Assembly: GCA_965206655.1 (NCBI GenBank)
Contig: CBDBKC010000027.1
Coordinates: forward strand, 114,379-178,378
Length of the DNA stretch: 64,000 nt
From: JAPPLB01 sp965206655
GTDB lineage: Bacteria > Acidobacteriota > Terriglobia > Bryobacterales > UBA6623
Direction: 5' to 3'
Part shown: positions 32,358-42,126 of the stretch, piece after piece
Layout: every line of letters begins with the position of its first letter
Position numbering within the stretch: position 1 is the stretch's first letter
The notes under the pieces: generated by a model
The model's input: the letters and a program-made list of their open reading frames with translations, nothing else
Database searches by the model: none
Told to the model about the DNA's origin: nothing
Made by a program: the position numbers and the translations under genes

Positions 32358-33767
32358 CTAGAACTTGTGGCCCATGAAAAGGAATACGAAAGTGTTAGTG
32401 TCTCCGGACGAGTTTGCTTTGAGGAATGGCCCCGGGAACATGTGACCGACCCCGCCGCCGAGCGTGGTTGTCTTTGTGATCGGGATCGTCAAAGTGACAT
32501 CGACCTCGTCGCCCACCTTGCTGTCAGCCGCGCCGCCGTCTGGAGGACGTACCCCGACGCCTCCGCCGACCGTGTAAAGAGCGTCCCGCCGGTTCGCCAG
32601 CCAGAAGGAATGGTAGTCGGCTCCGACCTTGAGTTTCCGATGCAGCTTGAGCTGTGTGCCCAGTCGGAGGTTCTTAATGTTTCGCCATCCCACCAAGTCG
32701 TTATACCCGTACCAGAGATGGGCCGTTGGGTACATATCCTGAAAGGAGCCGATCCTGCCATCGTTCGGGTCATCGTCCCCGCTGGCGAAGTTGTACTCGG
32801 CGAATACTCGTGGGCTTGCCGCGGCCGAGGAAAATGTGTGGCCGAGAGTGACGTAGTACGCCCAGGCGTCGATGTCGCCCGCGCCGAAATGGCCCCACTG
32901 CTTGTTCAATGAGAGATTGTAGTCCCAACCATCGAGGCCGGCCGCCCACAGACGGAACCCTCCTGTGTAGCGATCCATATCACCCCTTAGTCCCTCGCCT
33001 AACACAGCAGGGTCGGCGCGGAGAAGTACATAAGGTTCGAACGTGGATTTGGGGATGATGTTGCCCACCACTCCCCAGACGCCGTGGATGTTGTTGCCGC
33101 GTCGGGATTGGTTGATCTGGCGGCTGGGGTCGTTTTGAACCACGGACGCCGAAAACACGTCAAACTTGACATCCTTCGCCGGCTTGATTTCGAGCTTGAG
33201 GGCATCGAAGGCGCGGGAAGTGTTGGTCCAATCGAGGGCGCCAATGAGTCTCTGATCGCCGTAAATCAGGAGTTGTCGCCCCGCCGTGAGCGCTACAGGA
33301 GATCCTTCGGACCCACCTATCTTGACGTACGCCTGGCGGATGTCGAATGGATCGCGAAACACTCCGTTCGCTCGCCCCTCGCGCATCCCGGGCGCCCTGG
33401 AATCCTGACCCTGGACGAAGAATTGCAGCCAGTCGGTCGGCTTGATTCCGATGTTGAGGCGGGTTCGCAGTAGCGAGTATCCGTCGTCGTTGCCCTCGGA
33501 GAATCCGAGGCCGCCGCGCCCTTCGAATCGGTAGCGGAACTCCCCGCTGAGCGACAACCAATCGGGCAGATCGTCGTTGAGCTCAGCCAGCGCCGGCTTC
33601 TGCGAAAACGCAGGCAGTGCTGGTGGAGCCGCTGCCGGTGCGGCGTCCCCGGGCGTTGCGGCAGCGGGATCTGCCGCGCTCGCGGCGTCCGCAGCGTTGC
33701 CAACCGTGGACAGGCCGAACGCGAAGAGGGAAAGAAGTACGACACGGTGTCCGATTCGTGATGTCAT
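32358..33767 (-). CDS. Alginate-export-family outer-membrane porin
   Basis: 469 residues with a Sec signal (VVLLSLFAFGLSTVGNAADA), an Ala/Pro-rich linker and an outer-membrane beta-barrel pattern. LPDWLSLSGEFRYRFEGRGG, DGYSLLRTRLNIGIKPTDWLQFFVQGQDSR, DIRQAYVKIGG..TAGRQLLIYGDQRLIGALDWTNTSRAFDALKL and RVFAEYNFASGDDDPNDGRIGSFQDMYPTAH are characteristic of the alginate_exp family. It ends FVFLFMGHKF with a terminal phenylalanine, as barrel-assembly substrates do. It probably carries anionic oligosaccharides or other solutes; alginate itself is not implied. The ATG has AAGGAG upstream. It is divergent from the amidohydrolase. Confidence 0.88.
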   Translation of the reverse strand: MTSRIGHRVVLLSLFAFGLSTVGNAADAASAADPAAATPGDAAPAAAPPALPAFSQKPALAELNDDLPDWLSLSGEFRYRFEGRGGLGFSEGNDDGYSLLRTRLNIGIKPTDWLQFFVQGQDSRAPGMREGRANGVFRDPFDIRQAYVKIGGSEGSPVALTAGRQLLIYGDQRLIGALDWTNTSRAFDALKLEIKPAKDVKFDVFSASVVQNDPSRQINQSRRGNNIHGVWGVVGNIIPKSTFEPYVLLRADPAVLGEGLRGDMDRYTGGFRLWAAGLDGWDYNLSLNKQWGHFGAGDIDAWAYYVTLGHTFSSAAASPRVFAEYNFASGDDDPNDGRIGSFQDMYPTAHLWYGYNDLVGWRNIKNLRLGTQLKLHRKLKVGADYHSFWLANRRDALYTVGGGVGVRPPDGGAADSKVGDEVDVTLTIPITKTTTLGGGVGHMFPGPFLKANSSGDTNTFVFLFMGHKF

Positions 33768-33971
33768 GCACTCCTTTTCGGCCCGCGCGGAATCAGCTTT
33801 AAAGAAATCGGACTTGGCCGCAGCGAATCTTCGACTTGACTGCCGTTAGGCTCCACCCTTGCCGGGTCGTGCGTGGGTCTTCGTGGTCCAAGTCGGACCA
33901 TTCACCGATCGGCTGTACGGAAGCGTTGATTCGGCCGTTGTTGTGATACCCTTCGGATCGGGAGAGAAAGC

Positions 33972-34922
33972 ATGAAACAGTTCTCACGTAGATCGTTCCT
34001 GGCTGCGACAGCCGCAACGGCCACCCACTTCGCCTGCGGAGGCGCTGAGGAGCCTGCCGCCCCCGCAGCCGAGGCAACCGAAGCTGCCGCATCTGCGGGC
34101 GCATACCCGATCGTCGATATCCACCAGCATCTTCCCTACTCGGACCGACAGGCCGACGCTCTGCTCTCTCATCAGCGCACGATGGGCATTGGCAAAACCG
34201 TCATGCTTCCCGCGGGGCGCAAGTACGGCTTGGCGGCAAAAGCCGGTCCGAACGAAGTGGTCTATCCGTTCGTGAAGGAGCATCCGGACGAATACGTCTT
34301 CTTCGCCAATGAGCTGCCCGACATCCCCGAGACGAAGGAAGTCATCGAGAAGTATCTGAAGATGGGCGCGATTGGCATCGGCGAGCAGAAGTTTCCGGTT
34401 GATTGCGACTCGAAGCACATCGAACTGATCGCTTCGATCGCCCAGGAATTCGACGTTCCCGTGTTACTGCACTTCCAGCACAAGACCTACAACTTTCACA
34501 TCGAGCGCTTCCATAAAATTCTCGAAAAGTTCCCCCAGGTGAACTTCATCGGGCACGCCCAAACATGGTGGGGCAACATCGACAAGAATCACGATCAGAC
34601 GGTGATGTACCCGGAGACTCCGGTAACGCCGGGTGGTATCAGCGACCGCTACCTGTCTGACTACGAGAACATGTACGGCGACCTCTCCGCCGGCTCGGGG
34701 CAGAACTCGATGACCCGCGATGAAGAGCAGGCCCGCGGCTTCCTGGACAGGCATCAAGACAGGCTGTTGCTCGGGACCGACTGCAACGATTCCGACGGCC
34801 AGGGTGAGAACTGCATCGGCACGGGCACGTTGGCGCTGGTGCGGCGCCTGGCCCCGAACGAAACCGCCGTCAAGAAAATCTTCCACGACAACGCGGCGCG
34901 GATCATGCGTCTGGGCGTTTGA
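33972..34922 (+). CDS. Tat-exported amidohydrolase (amidohydrolase_2 family)
   Basis: 316 residues. The Tat motif SRRSFLAATAATATHFACGG also offers a lipobox cysteine, so it is probably a Tat lipoprotein. After an Ala/Glu-rich linker the TIM barrel starts with the metal motif YPIVDIHQHLPY. Further metal and catalytic residues are likely in VLLHFQHKTYNF, FIGHAQTWWGN and LLLGTDCNDSDG, and it closes with IFHDNAARIMRLGV, the usual C-terminal helix. Relatives are decarboxylases or lactonases acting on aromatic or sugar-derived acids. A GGAGAGAAA site precedes the ATG. A sugar-type oxidoreductase follows 82 bp downstream, which suggests a catabolic pair. Confidence 0.88.
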   Translation: MKQFSRRSFLAATAATATHFACGGAEEPAAPAAEATEAAASAGAYPIVDIHQHLPYSDRQADALLSHQRTMGIGKTVMLPAGRKYGLAAKAGPNEVVYPFVKEHPDEYVFFANELPDIPETKEVIEKYLKMGAIGIGEQKFPVDCDSKHIELIASIAQEFDVPVLLHFQHKTYNFHIERFHKILEKFPQVNFIGHAQTWWGNIDKNHDQTVMYPETPVTPGGISDRYLSDYENMYGDLSAGSGQNSMTRDEEQARGFLDRHQDRLLLGTDCNDSDGQGENCIGTGTLALVRRLAPNETAVKKIFHDNAARIMRLGV

Positions 34923-35004
34923 TGAACGCGTAGACATCTTTCCCGCGCCTCGGGGCGCAGACCCGTGGATTCACATCCGCGGCTCTGCTGCTAAGGAACC
35001 GCAC

Positions 35005-36327
35005 ATGTCTCGTCTGAAAAGAAGAACTTTCCTCTCCTCGGTAGCCGTGGGCGCAGCTTCGTCCGTGGCCGGAGCGGCCGCGCCCCAGACTCGTGGCTCG
35101 CCCAAGCGTTTTCGCGTCGGCTTCATCGGAATGGGCCGTCGAGGCCGCAATGTAATGCGCCCGGCGCTCCTCAACCCCGAGACGGAAATTGTAGCGATTA
35201 GCGATGTCTACGAGCCCAATATCGAGTTGGCGCTCAAGATGGCTCCCGGCGCGAAGGTTTATCGCGACTTCCGGGATCTGTTAGCGGCTGACGACATTGA
35301 CGCCGTTGCTATCACCACGCCGGACCACTGGCACGCCTACATGTCCGTCGAGGCCTGCAAGGCAGGTAAGGACGTCTACGTCGAGAAACCCATCTCCGTC
35401 ACCGTCCACGAAGGTCAGATGATGGTGAAGGCCGCGCGCAAGTACGACCGCATCGTGCAAGTCGGGACGCAGCAGCGCTCCGGCAAACACTTCGAGAAGG
35501 CGGTGGAGATCGTTCGTAGCGGCCGGTTGGGCGACATCAGCTTCGTTCGCACCTGGAACTACGGAAACGAGTTTCCCGCCGGCATCGGCAACCCGCCCGA
35601 CACAGCCCCGCCCGATAACCTCGATTGGGACATGTGGCTCGGACCGGCTCCTGCCCGTCCGTTCAACAAAAACCGCTTCGGCGTCGACCCCAATCATTAC
35701 TCTTTCTTCCGCTGGTTCTGGGATTACGCCGGCGGCATGATGACCGACTGGGGCGTCCATCTGGTCGACATCGTTCTCTGGGCGATGGATGAGAAGGGCC
35801 CCCGCGTCATCACCACCGTGGCCGGCAAGTATGCGCTCCAAGACAACCGCGAAACACCGGATACGATTCAGGCGACGTTCGAATTCCCGGGCTTTGCCTG
35901 CGTCTATGAAAACCGCATCGCCAACTCACAATCCATGTGGGACCAGGACTACGGCATTCTCTTTCACGGCACGGAGGGAACACTGTTCGTCGATCGTAGC
36001 CGTTGGGAGATTCTCCCGGAAACCAAGTCCGTCGAGCCAGGCAGACGTCAACAAGTTGGGCGAATCATCGCTGAAAGCGGCGTCCGCGAGAACGAGACCA
36101 CGACGGATCACTGGGCGGATTTCATCTCATCAATGAAGACTCGTGAGCCGCCCCGGAGCGATATCCAGATCGGGCACCGCTCGACCGCGACCTGTCTGCT
36201 GGCGAACGTCGCGTTGCGGAGCCGCCAACGCATCGAGTGGGACCCGGAAACGGAAACGACGGACAACAGGGAAGCTCAGACCTATCTCAAGCGCGACTAC
36301 CGGCCGCCCTGGGAATTGAAGTTGTAA
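35005..36327 (+). CDS. Tat-exported Gfo/Idh/MocA oxidoreductase
   Basis: 440 residues from the ATG at 35005, which has AAGGA upstream; earlier starts fall within the amidohydrolase gene. The Tat signal is KRRTFLSSVAVGAASSVAGAAA. The NAD(P) Rossmann domain starts RVGFIGMGRRGRNVMRPALL, and DVYVEKPISVTVHEG carries the conserved EKP lysine. The C-terminal domain has DWDMWLGPAPARPFNKNRF and YAGGMMTDWGVHLVDIVLWAM, where DxxxH supplies the active-site Asp and His. It belongs to the planctomycete/acidobacterial group that oxidises sugars or cyclitols in the periplasm with a tightly held cofactor. Substrate unknown. Confidence 0.92.
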   Translation: MSRLKRRTFLSSVAVGAASSVAGAAAPQTRGSPKRFRVGFIGMGRRGRNVMRPALLNPETEIVAISDVYEPNIELALKMAPGAKVYRDFRDLLAADDIDAVAITTPDHWHAYMSVEACKAGKDVYVEKPISVTVHEGQMMVKAARKYDRIVQVGTQQRSGKHFEKAVEIVRSGRLGDISFVRTWNYGNEFPAGIGNPPDTAPPDNLDWDMWLGPAPARPFNKNRFGVDPNHYSFFRWFWDYAGGMMTDWGVHLVDIVLWAMDEKGPRVITTVAGKYALQDNRETPDTIQATFEFPGFACVYENRIANSQSMWDQDYGILFHGTEGTLFVDRSRWEILPETKSVEPGRRQQVGRIIAESGVRENETTTDHWADFISSMKTREPPRSDIQIGHRSTATCLLANVALRSRQRIEWDPETETTDNREAQTYLKRDYRPPWELKL

Positions 36328-36385
36328 GTCTGAATTCGTTCTGTCTCGCACGCAGCAACCAGCCCAGCGACTTTATAATGGGAGG

Positions 36386-36886
36386 GTGCGGGTTGTCCTC
36401 ACGATCGCGGCTCTGACCTTCGGGTTTGCAACGCTTGCGGCTCCGACGCAAGCTCAACTCAAAGAGCGCGAACAACCCCCCCTCGAACTCCCCGCGAACA
36501 TGCAGGATGAGGACGAAGACCGCCTCGGCGACCCCAACTACGTTTTCAACCCCATCCAGGCCCGTTACGATCTCAAGGTCGGTGACTTCTACTCCAAAAA
36601 AGGCAGCCACCGCGCCGCCGCCGGCCGCTACCTCGAAGCCACTCGATGGGATCCCGGATTCGCCGAAGCGTATTGGAGGCTCGCCCGCGCTCGCGAGAAG
36701 CTGAACCAACCTCAGCAAGCCGTTGACGCCTACAAGCAGTTTCTCAAGCTCGAACCCAATGATAAACGGGCCAAGCAGGCCCGCAAGCGGCTGCCTGGGC
36801 TGGAGAAGCGAGCGGTCGAAATCCCCGAGCAAGCTGACGGCTCGCGGCCGGAGTTTGTCGATCCCAAGCTGCCCCGGACCTTCTAG
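36386..36886 (+). CDS. Small secreted TPR protein
   Basis: 166 residues from a GTG start with a Sec signal (VVLTIAALTFGFATLAAPTQAQ). Two TPR units are visible: YDLKVGDFYSKKGSHRAAAGRYLEATRWDPGFAEAYWRLARAREKL and NQPQQAVDAYKQFLKLEPNDKRAKQARKRLPGL. Layout and size resemble BamD-like fragments and other outer-membrane assembly adaptors, but the rest of a BamD is absent. TTATAAT lies just upstream of the start and may be a -10 box close to a very short leader. No partner gene is adjacent. Confidence 0.75.
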   Translation: MRVVLTIAALTFGFATLAAPTQAQLKEREQPPLELPANMQDEDEDRLGDPNYVFNPIQARYDLKVGDFYSKKGSHRAAAGRYLEATRWDPGFAEAYWRLARAREKLNQPQQAVDAYKQFLKLEPNDKRAKQARKRLPGLEKRAVEIPEQADGSRPEFVDPKLPRTF

Positions 36887-36979
36887 CTGCTCGATCCCCC
36901 GAGATGAGGCTCTGCATGGAATCGTGAGAGGATAGCGGATACGTCGCATCCGTGCCGTGGATAGGAGTACCCTGAGACC

Positions 36980-39910
36980 GTGCCGGGTCGGGCAAAACAG
37001 AAATCTGTGTTAGCAGGGGTTCGCATTCCCTTTTTCGTGCCGCTCCTATCACTGCTATCGGGGCTCCTGGCAGCCGTAGCCTGGGCTGCGCCTCCCGCCA
37101 CCTTCGAATCCGATATCAAGCCCATCCTGGATAACCGCTGTGTTGCTTGCCACGGAGCTACCACGCCGCAAGCTAATCTCGATCTCCGATCTCTCGAATC
37201 CCTGCTGAAAGGCGGCAAGTCGGGCCCCGCGATTGTCCCGGGATCGGCCGGCGGGAGCATTCTTCTGGAGAAGCTGGTCATGAAGTCCATGCCGCCGATG
37301 GACCCAAAGCTCAGCGATGCCGAGGTTGCGGCGATTCGAGGCTGGATCGACGCCGGCGCCCTGAGCGCCGAAGGCGCGTCCGCCGCGCTGGCGACGGAGA
37401 ACGATGTCCTGCCGATCTTTCAAGTGCGGTGCTTGGTCTGCCATGGCAAACGTGAACAGCGAGGGGGACTTGATCTGCGAACCCGCGCCAGCCGCCTAAA
37501 AGGCGGTGCATCGGGTCCCGCGATGGTGCTCGGAAAACCGGAAGAAAGTCTACTGATCCGGAAGATCGAATCCGGCGCGATGCCTCCGGTCAAGATGCAG
37601 TTCGACTATGCGGTCCGACCTCCCAGCAGCGCCGAACTCGACAAGCTGAAGCAGTGGATCGCCGCTGGTGCGCCCGCGGCGCCTCGCGCGACAGTCGAGA
37701 TCTCGACAATCAAGGCTGAGGACAAAAACTTCTGGGCCTTCCAGCCCCCAAAGCGACCCCAGCAGCCCGAAGTGCAACACAAGGAGCTTGTCCGCAACCC
37801 GATCGACGCTTTCCTGCTCGAAAAGCTGGAAGCCAAGAATCTCACTTTCGCACCCGAAACCGATCGTCTGACTCTGCTGCGCCGGGCCTATCTGGATCTC
37901 ATCGGCATGCAGCCGACCCCCACCGAGGCTCGCGAATACTTGGCCGACGCCCGCCCCGACGCCTACGGGCGATTGATTGATCGGCTTCTCGAATCACCAC
38001 ACTACGGCGAGCGCTGGGGTCGTCATTGGCTCGATCTCGCCGGTTATGCGGACACGCAGGGTTTCGGTGACTCCAATGAGCCTCGCACCTTCGCTTGGCG
38101 ATACCGAGACTACGTGATCCGTTCATTGAATAGCGACAAGCCCTACGATCTCTTCCTGACCGAGCAACTCGCGGGCGACGAGCTCTACGACCACAAGAAA
38201 GCCGCGCCGGTCACTCAAGAAGTGGTCGACCGTCTTGCGGCCACTGGTTTCCTGCGAACTACGCCGGATCCCACGAACGGCGTGGGGAGGCGATTCATTC
38301 ACGATCGCCTCAACGTCATCTCGGACGAGATCGAGGTGCTCACATCGTCGGTCATGGGACTGACGATCGGCTGCGCCCGTTGCCACGACCACAAGTACGA
38401 TCCCATTCCCCAGCGTGACTACTACCGCTTCTCGGCCATTCTGCAGACCGCCTTCGACCTCCACGACTGGCTCACGCCTTCGCAGCGCGAGATCCCGCTC
38501 GCCCCCGCCGACGAGATGAAGGCCTACTCGGCGAATAACGAGCCGCTCGAGGCGGAGATCAAGGTCCTCGAAAGCCGTCTCGAAGAACACGCGAAGCCTC
38601 ACCGCACGAAACTTGTGGAAGAGCGGCTTGCAGAACTGCCTGAAGGCTTGCGTGCGGACTTGCGGAGCGTCGCCGAAACGCCCGCCGGCCGCCGCACGGA
38701 GCTTCAGAAATACCTCGCCGAGAAATTCAAGGAGACCCTCGACGTCTCCATCGGTCAAATCATGGCCAAGGCGCCCGAGTTCAAGCGGGCGGCCGAACCG
38801 CTTCAGAAGGAGATCCGCGAACTCAAGGGCAAACTCATGCCGGAGCCGATCGTTCATGTCCTCATGGACGCCGGTGGCGAACCTTCGGGGGCCTTTGTCT
38901 ATCGCCGGGGCGACCCCATGCTGCCTGCGGAGCCGGTGGAACCCGGCGTCCCCACCCTATTCGACGGAACGATCGAACCATACCGAATCACGCCTCCGCC
39001 TTCGGGGGTCGAGTCCAGCGGTCGCCGGTTGGCGCTGGCGAAGTGGCTGACACAACCGGACCATCCCCTCACCGCCCGTGTCTGGGTCAATCAGATGTGG
39101 ATGCGGCATTTTGGCCGTGGCATCGTCAAGAGCACAGGCAACTTCGGGCGGTCCGGCGTCCCGCCGAGTCACCCCGAGCTACTCGATTGGTTGGCAACGG
39201 AGTTTGTGCGACAAGGCTGGAGCATCAAAACCATGCACCGGCTGATGATGAAGTCCACCGCCTACCGCCAATCGTCGAGTCACGGTGATGCCGCTCGAGT
39301 GGACCCCGACAACACTCTGTTGTCGCGCTTCCCGCTACGCCGCATGGATGCCGAAACGCTCTATGACTCCGTGCTGCGTGTGACGGGCAGGCTGGACGAC
39401 GACCTATTTGGTCCGCCTGTCGAGATCGAGATCAAGCCCGACCGGGAGGTCATCGCCAAAGGCAAGAAAGACGGATACCGTCGCGCCCTCTACGTCACAC
39501 AGAGCCGGCAGACGCCGCTCTCGATGTTGGTGGCCTTCGATTTTCCTCAAATGACACCCAATTGCACTGAACGGCAGCATTCGACCGTCGCCACCCAGGC
39601 ACTCGAACTCATGAATAGCGAAGCCTCCTGGTCGCACGCCAAGCACATGGCCGGGCGCGTCGTCGACGTCGCGGGGGACGACATCCGCAAGCAAGTGGAA
39701 GAGATCTACTGGCGCGCGCTCTCGCGGTCGCCAACCGAAGCTGAAATGACCGACGCTCAGGACACGGTGCAGGTACTGGCCCGCCAGTGGTCTTCACAAC
39801 TCGAAAAAGAACACACCGCCACTCCCACGGCTTGGACAGCACGCTGGCTCTCGTTGGCCAATCTGTGCCACGCAGTGCTGAATTCCGCGGCCTTCAGTTA
39901 CATCGATTAA
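36980..39910 (+). CDS. DUF1549/DUF1553 protein with two planctomycete cytochrome c domains
   Basis: 976 residues from a GTG start, with a signal-like N-terminus (VPLLSLLSGLLAAVAWAAP). Two PSD1-type cytochrome c domains carry haem motifs CVACH (about residue 53) and CLVCH (about 150), each with a KGGxSGPA loop and a distal MPP methionine. DUF1549 follows (LTLLRRAYLDLIGMQPTPTEAREYL, HYGERWGRHWLDLAGYADTQGF, CARCHDHKYDPIPQRDYY), then DUF1553 (LAKWLTQPDHPLTARVWVNQMWMRHFGRGIVKSTGNFG and NSEASWSHAKHMAGRV). Such proteins are exported and may act in periplasmic electron transfer or polymer breakdown; activity is not established. It is followed 8 bp later by a DUF1501 gene, the standard partner. Confidence 0.93.
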   Translation: MPGRAKQKSVLAGVRIPFFVPLLSLLSGLLAAVAWAAPPATFESDIKPILDNRCVACHGATTPQANLDLRSLESLLKGGKSGPAIVPGSAGGSILLEKLVMKSMPPMDPKLSDAEVAAIRGWIDAGALSAEGASAALATENDVLPIFQVRCLVCHGKREQRGGLDLRTRASRLKGGASGPAMVLGKPEESLLIRKIESGAMPPVKMQFDYAVRPPSSAELDKLKQWIAAGAPAAPRATVEISTIKAEDKNFWAFQPPKRPQQPEVQHKELVRNPIDAFLLEKLEAKNLTFAPETDRLTLLRRAYLDLIGMQPTPTEAREYLADARPDAYGRLIDRLLESPHYGERWGRHWLDLAGYADTQGFGDSNEPRTFAWRYRDYVIRSLNSDKPYDLFLTEQLAGDELYDHKKAAPVTQEVVDRLAATGFLRTTPDPTNGVGRRFIHDRLNVISDEIEVLTSSVMGLTIGCARCHDHKYDPIPQRDYYRFSAILQTAFDLHDWLTPSQREIPLAPADEMKAYSANNEPLEAEIKVLESRLEEHAKPHRTKLVEERLAELPEGLRADLRSVAETPAGRRTELQKYLAEKFKETLDVSIGQIMAKAPEFKRAAEPLQKEIRELKGKLMPEPIVHVLMDAGGEPSGAFVYRRGDPMLPAEPVEPGVPTLFDGTIEPYRITPPPSGVESSGRRLALAKWLTQPDHPLTARVWVNQMWMRHFGRGIVKSTGNFGRSGVPPSHPELLDWLATEFVRQGWSIKTMHRLMMKSTAYRQSSSHGDAARVDPDNTLLSRFPLRRMDAETLYDSVLRVTGRLDDDLFGPPVEIEIKPDREVIAKGKKDGYRRALYVTQSRQTPLSMLVAFDFPQMTPNCTERQHSTVATQALELMNSEASWSHAKHMAGRVVDVAGDDIRKQVEEIYWRALSRSPTEAEMTDAQDTVQVLARQWSSQLEKEHTATPTAWTARWLSLANLCHAVLNSAAFSYID

Positions 39911-39918
39911 GGGAAACC

Positions 39919-41385
39919 ATGAAACCAGATCGTCCCGATAACTCGAGCTACCAGGCAACGCAGCCCACGCGCCGTGACTTCTTCTCACGTATGGCCGATG
40001 GCCTCCACGGCACGGCCCTCGCGACACTGCTGGCGGGCGATCTCTTACCCGCGAACCTTGCCCGTGCGGCCTCGAATGTTTACGACCTGACGCCCAAGAC
40101 TCCGCACTTCAAGCCACGCGCCAAGTCGGTCATTTTTCTTTTCATGAACGGAGGCCCAAGCCAGGTCGATACTTTCGACCCAAAGCCCGCACTGGATAAA
40201 TATGCCGGCAAGACTCCGACGATGGACCTCGCCACCGATCTCGCATCGCCTGAAGCCAATGGCGGTATTCTGCCCTCGCCGTTCAAGTTCGCACAACACG
40301 GCAAAAGTGGGTTGTGGGTGTCTGACCTGCTGCCCCACACCGCCGAGTGCGTGGACGATATGGCGGTGATCCGCTCGATGTATGGTGAGCACTTCAATCA
40401 CGTTCAGGCCCTGTTCCTGATGCAGACGGGCCGCACCATCGCGACCAAACCTTGTCTCGGCTCGTGGGTCACATACGGGCTCGGTGCCGAAAATCAGAAT
40501 CTACCTGCCTTCGTCGTGCTGGACGACCCGAAGGGCTTCCCGGTGAACGGCATTGCGAACTGGCAGTCGTCGTTCCTTCCGGCGGTCTATCAGGGAACGC
40601 GAGTCCACTCCGAGGGCGCGCCCGTCCTCAATCTGGAACCGCCGTCGGAGATTCCGACACCCATCGTGGAGGCCGAGCGAGCTCTGCTAGGCCGTATGGA
40701 CGAGCTGCACCGGCGCGCGCGTCCGAACGAGCCCGACCTCGACGGCCGGATCGCCGGCTACGAATTGGCCGCGCGTATGCAGTTGGCGGCGAGCGAGGTT
40801 CTCGATGTGTCGAAAGAGAGCACGGCCACCAAGGAACTTTACGGCCTCAATGACCCCGTTACGGAATCCTACGGTAAGCGCTGTTTGATGGCCCGGCGTA
40901 TGGTCGAGAGCGGGGTTCGCTTCGTCCAGATTTTGATGGAGAAGATCGTATGGGATTCGCACAGCGATATTGTCGGCGGGCACGGCCGGTGCTGCGCCCG
41001 AACTGACAAGCCGGTGGCGGGTCTCCTCAAGGACCTGAAGCAGCGGGGACTTCTCGATGACACGCTGGTGATCTGGGGTGGAGAATTCGGACGCATGCCC
41101 GTTGCCCAGATCGCGAACGGCGTGCCTCCCGGCCGCGACCACGGACCAAGCGGCTTTTCCATCTGGATGGCCGGCGGCGGCACTAAGGGCGGCACGGTCT
41201 ACGGCGCGACGGATGAACTGGGTCACAAGGCGGTCGAAAACCGTGTCAGCGTGCAGGACTTCCACGCCACGGTTCTCCACTCGCTCGGCCTCAACTTCCG
41301 TGACTTAACTTACGAACGCCACGGCCTCCGAGAGCGCCTTACGGAGCAATTCCCGGCGCGCGTGGTCCACGAAGTCTTCAGCTAA
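39919..41385 (+). CDS. DUF1501 (sulfatase-fold) protein, partner of the DUF1549 gene
   Basis: 488 residues from the ATG at 39919, 8 bp after the upstream stop. The N-terminus TRRDFFSRMADGLHGTALATLLAGDLLP is a Tat-like signal. The body shows FKPRAKSVIFLFMNGGPSQVDTFDPKPAL, RSMYGEHFNHVQALFLMQTG, LGSWVTYGLGAENQNLPAFVVLDD and the C-terminal WGGEFGRMPVAQ..GRDHGPSGFSIWMAGGGTKGG, which define DUF1501, a member of the alkaline phosphatase/sulfatase superfamily. Catalytic function is not known. It pairs with the DUF1549/DUF1553 protein here and again at 49601-55063. Confidence 0.93.
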   Translation: MKPDRPDNSSYQATQPTRRDFFSRMADGLHGTALATLLAGDLLPANLARAASNVYDLTPKTPHFKPRAKSVIFLFMNGGPSQVDTFDPKPALDKYAGKTPTMDLATDLASPEANGGILPSPFKFAQHGKSGLWVSDLLPHTAECVDDMAVIRSMYGEHFNHVQALFLMQTGRTIATKPCLGSWVTYGLGAENQNLPAFVVLDDPKGFPVNGIANWQSSFLPAVYQGTRVHSEGAPVLNLEPPSEIPTPIVEAERALLGRMDELHRRARPNEPDLDGRIAGYELAARMQLAASEVLDVSKESTATKELYGLNDPVTESYGKRCLMARRMVESGVRFVQILMEKIVWDSHSDIVGGHGRCCARTDKPVAGLLKDLKQRGLLDDTLVIWGGEFGRMPVAQIANGVPPGRDHGPSGFSIWMAGGGTKGGTVYGATDELGHKAVENRVSVQDFHATVLHSLGLNFRDLTYERHGLRERLTEQFPARVVHEVFS

Positions 41386-41404
41386 CCCGAAACTTCCGCG
41401 CCGG

Positions 41405-42126
41405 CTACTCGTCTCCCTGGGGTCGGTCTCTGAACTCCTCGAACCAATTCTGCACAACACGAATTCTGGCGGGACCGTCTACGGCGAGACCGGAACCTCT
41501 AAACCCGGCGAGAGAAGAACCACTAATGGAATTCGGATTGACATCTTCAGCGAGGATGAAGCGCCGGCCATCCGAGGAGACGTCGTAGTGCGCATGCTGG
41601 GTCAGGCCGAGTCCCTCCGACCGGAACAGCAGTTCAGGGGCGCTCACCGATAGCCTTTCACCTTGCTCGACCTGGACCACCATCAAGGCATCGTCCTCGA
41701 CAAAGAACAGCTCGGTCCCGTCCCGGCTCCAACGGGGCTGCATTCCGCCGCTGACCGAAATCCGGAGCTTCCCTCCCCCGTTCGGGAATCGCTGCACATA
41801 AACCTCGAAAGCCCCCGACTCGTCGGACACATACGCTACGTAACGGCTGTCTGGCGATAGTTTGGCGGCCTTCTCAACGTATTTTGAGGCGAATAGCAGA
41901 GACCCTTCGAACTCCCCGCCGTCTTTCCGCTCCAAGACCAGCACGTGTGTTGGGGAGTTTGACTCCGGTTGGTGTTGATCCGCAAGCGCATACCGGCCAT
42001 CGGTCGACCAGTCCGAGGCATAGTCGACGAGCTCGCTACCGAACACGGACTTTGCCTCGCCCGTGCCATCGGCCGATTTGACATAAATGTCGAACGCCTG
42101 GCTGCCTTCACGCCGCGAACTAAACA
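41405..42126 (-). pseudogene. Displaced C-terminal part of the winged-helix/PD40 sensor
   Basis: It reads LFSSRREGSQAFDIYVKSADG, then LSPDSRYVAYVSDESGAFEVYVQRFPNGGGKLRISVSGGMQPRWSRDGTELFFV and ends IRVVQNWFEEFRDRPQGDE, the last blades and tail of a PD40 propeller. A frame starting at 42154 lies partly within the IS200 end hairpin and is artificial. Joining 44314-42729 to 42116-41405 restores one 765-residue frame without a stop. Without the IS it is the natural 3' end; now it lacks its own start. Confidence 0.85.

Noticed and set aside
34720..35004. Upstream extension of the Gfo/Idh/MocA gene
   Set aside because: It overlaps the amidohydrolase in another frame and adds non-homologous sequence before a clear Tat signal with its own ribosome site at 35005.
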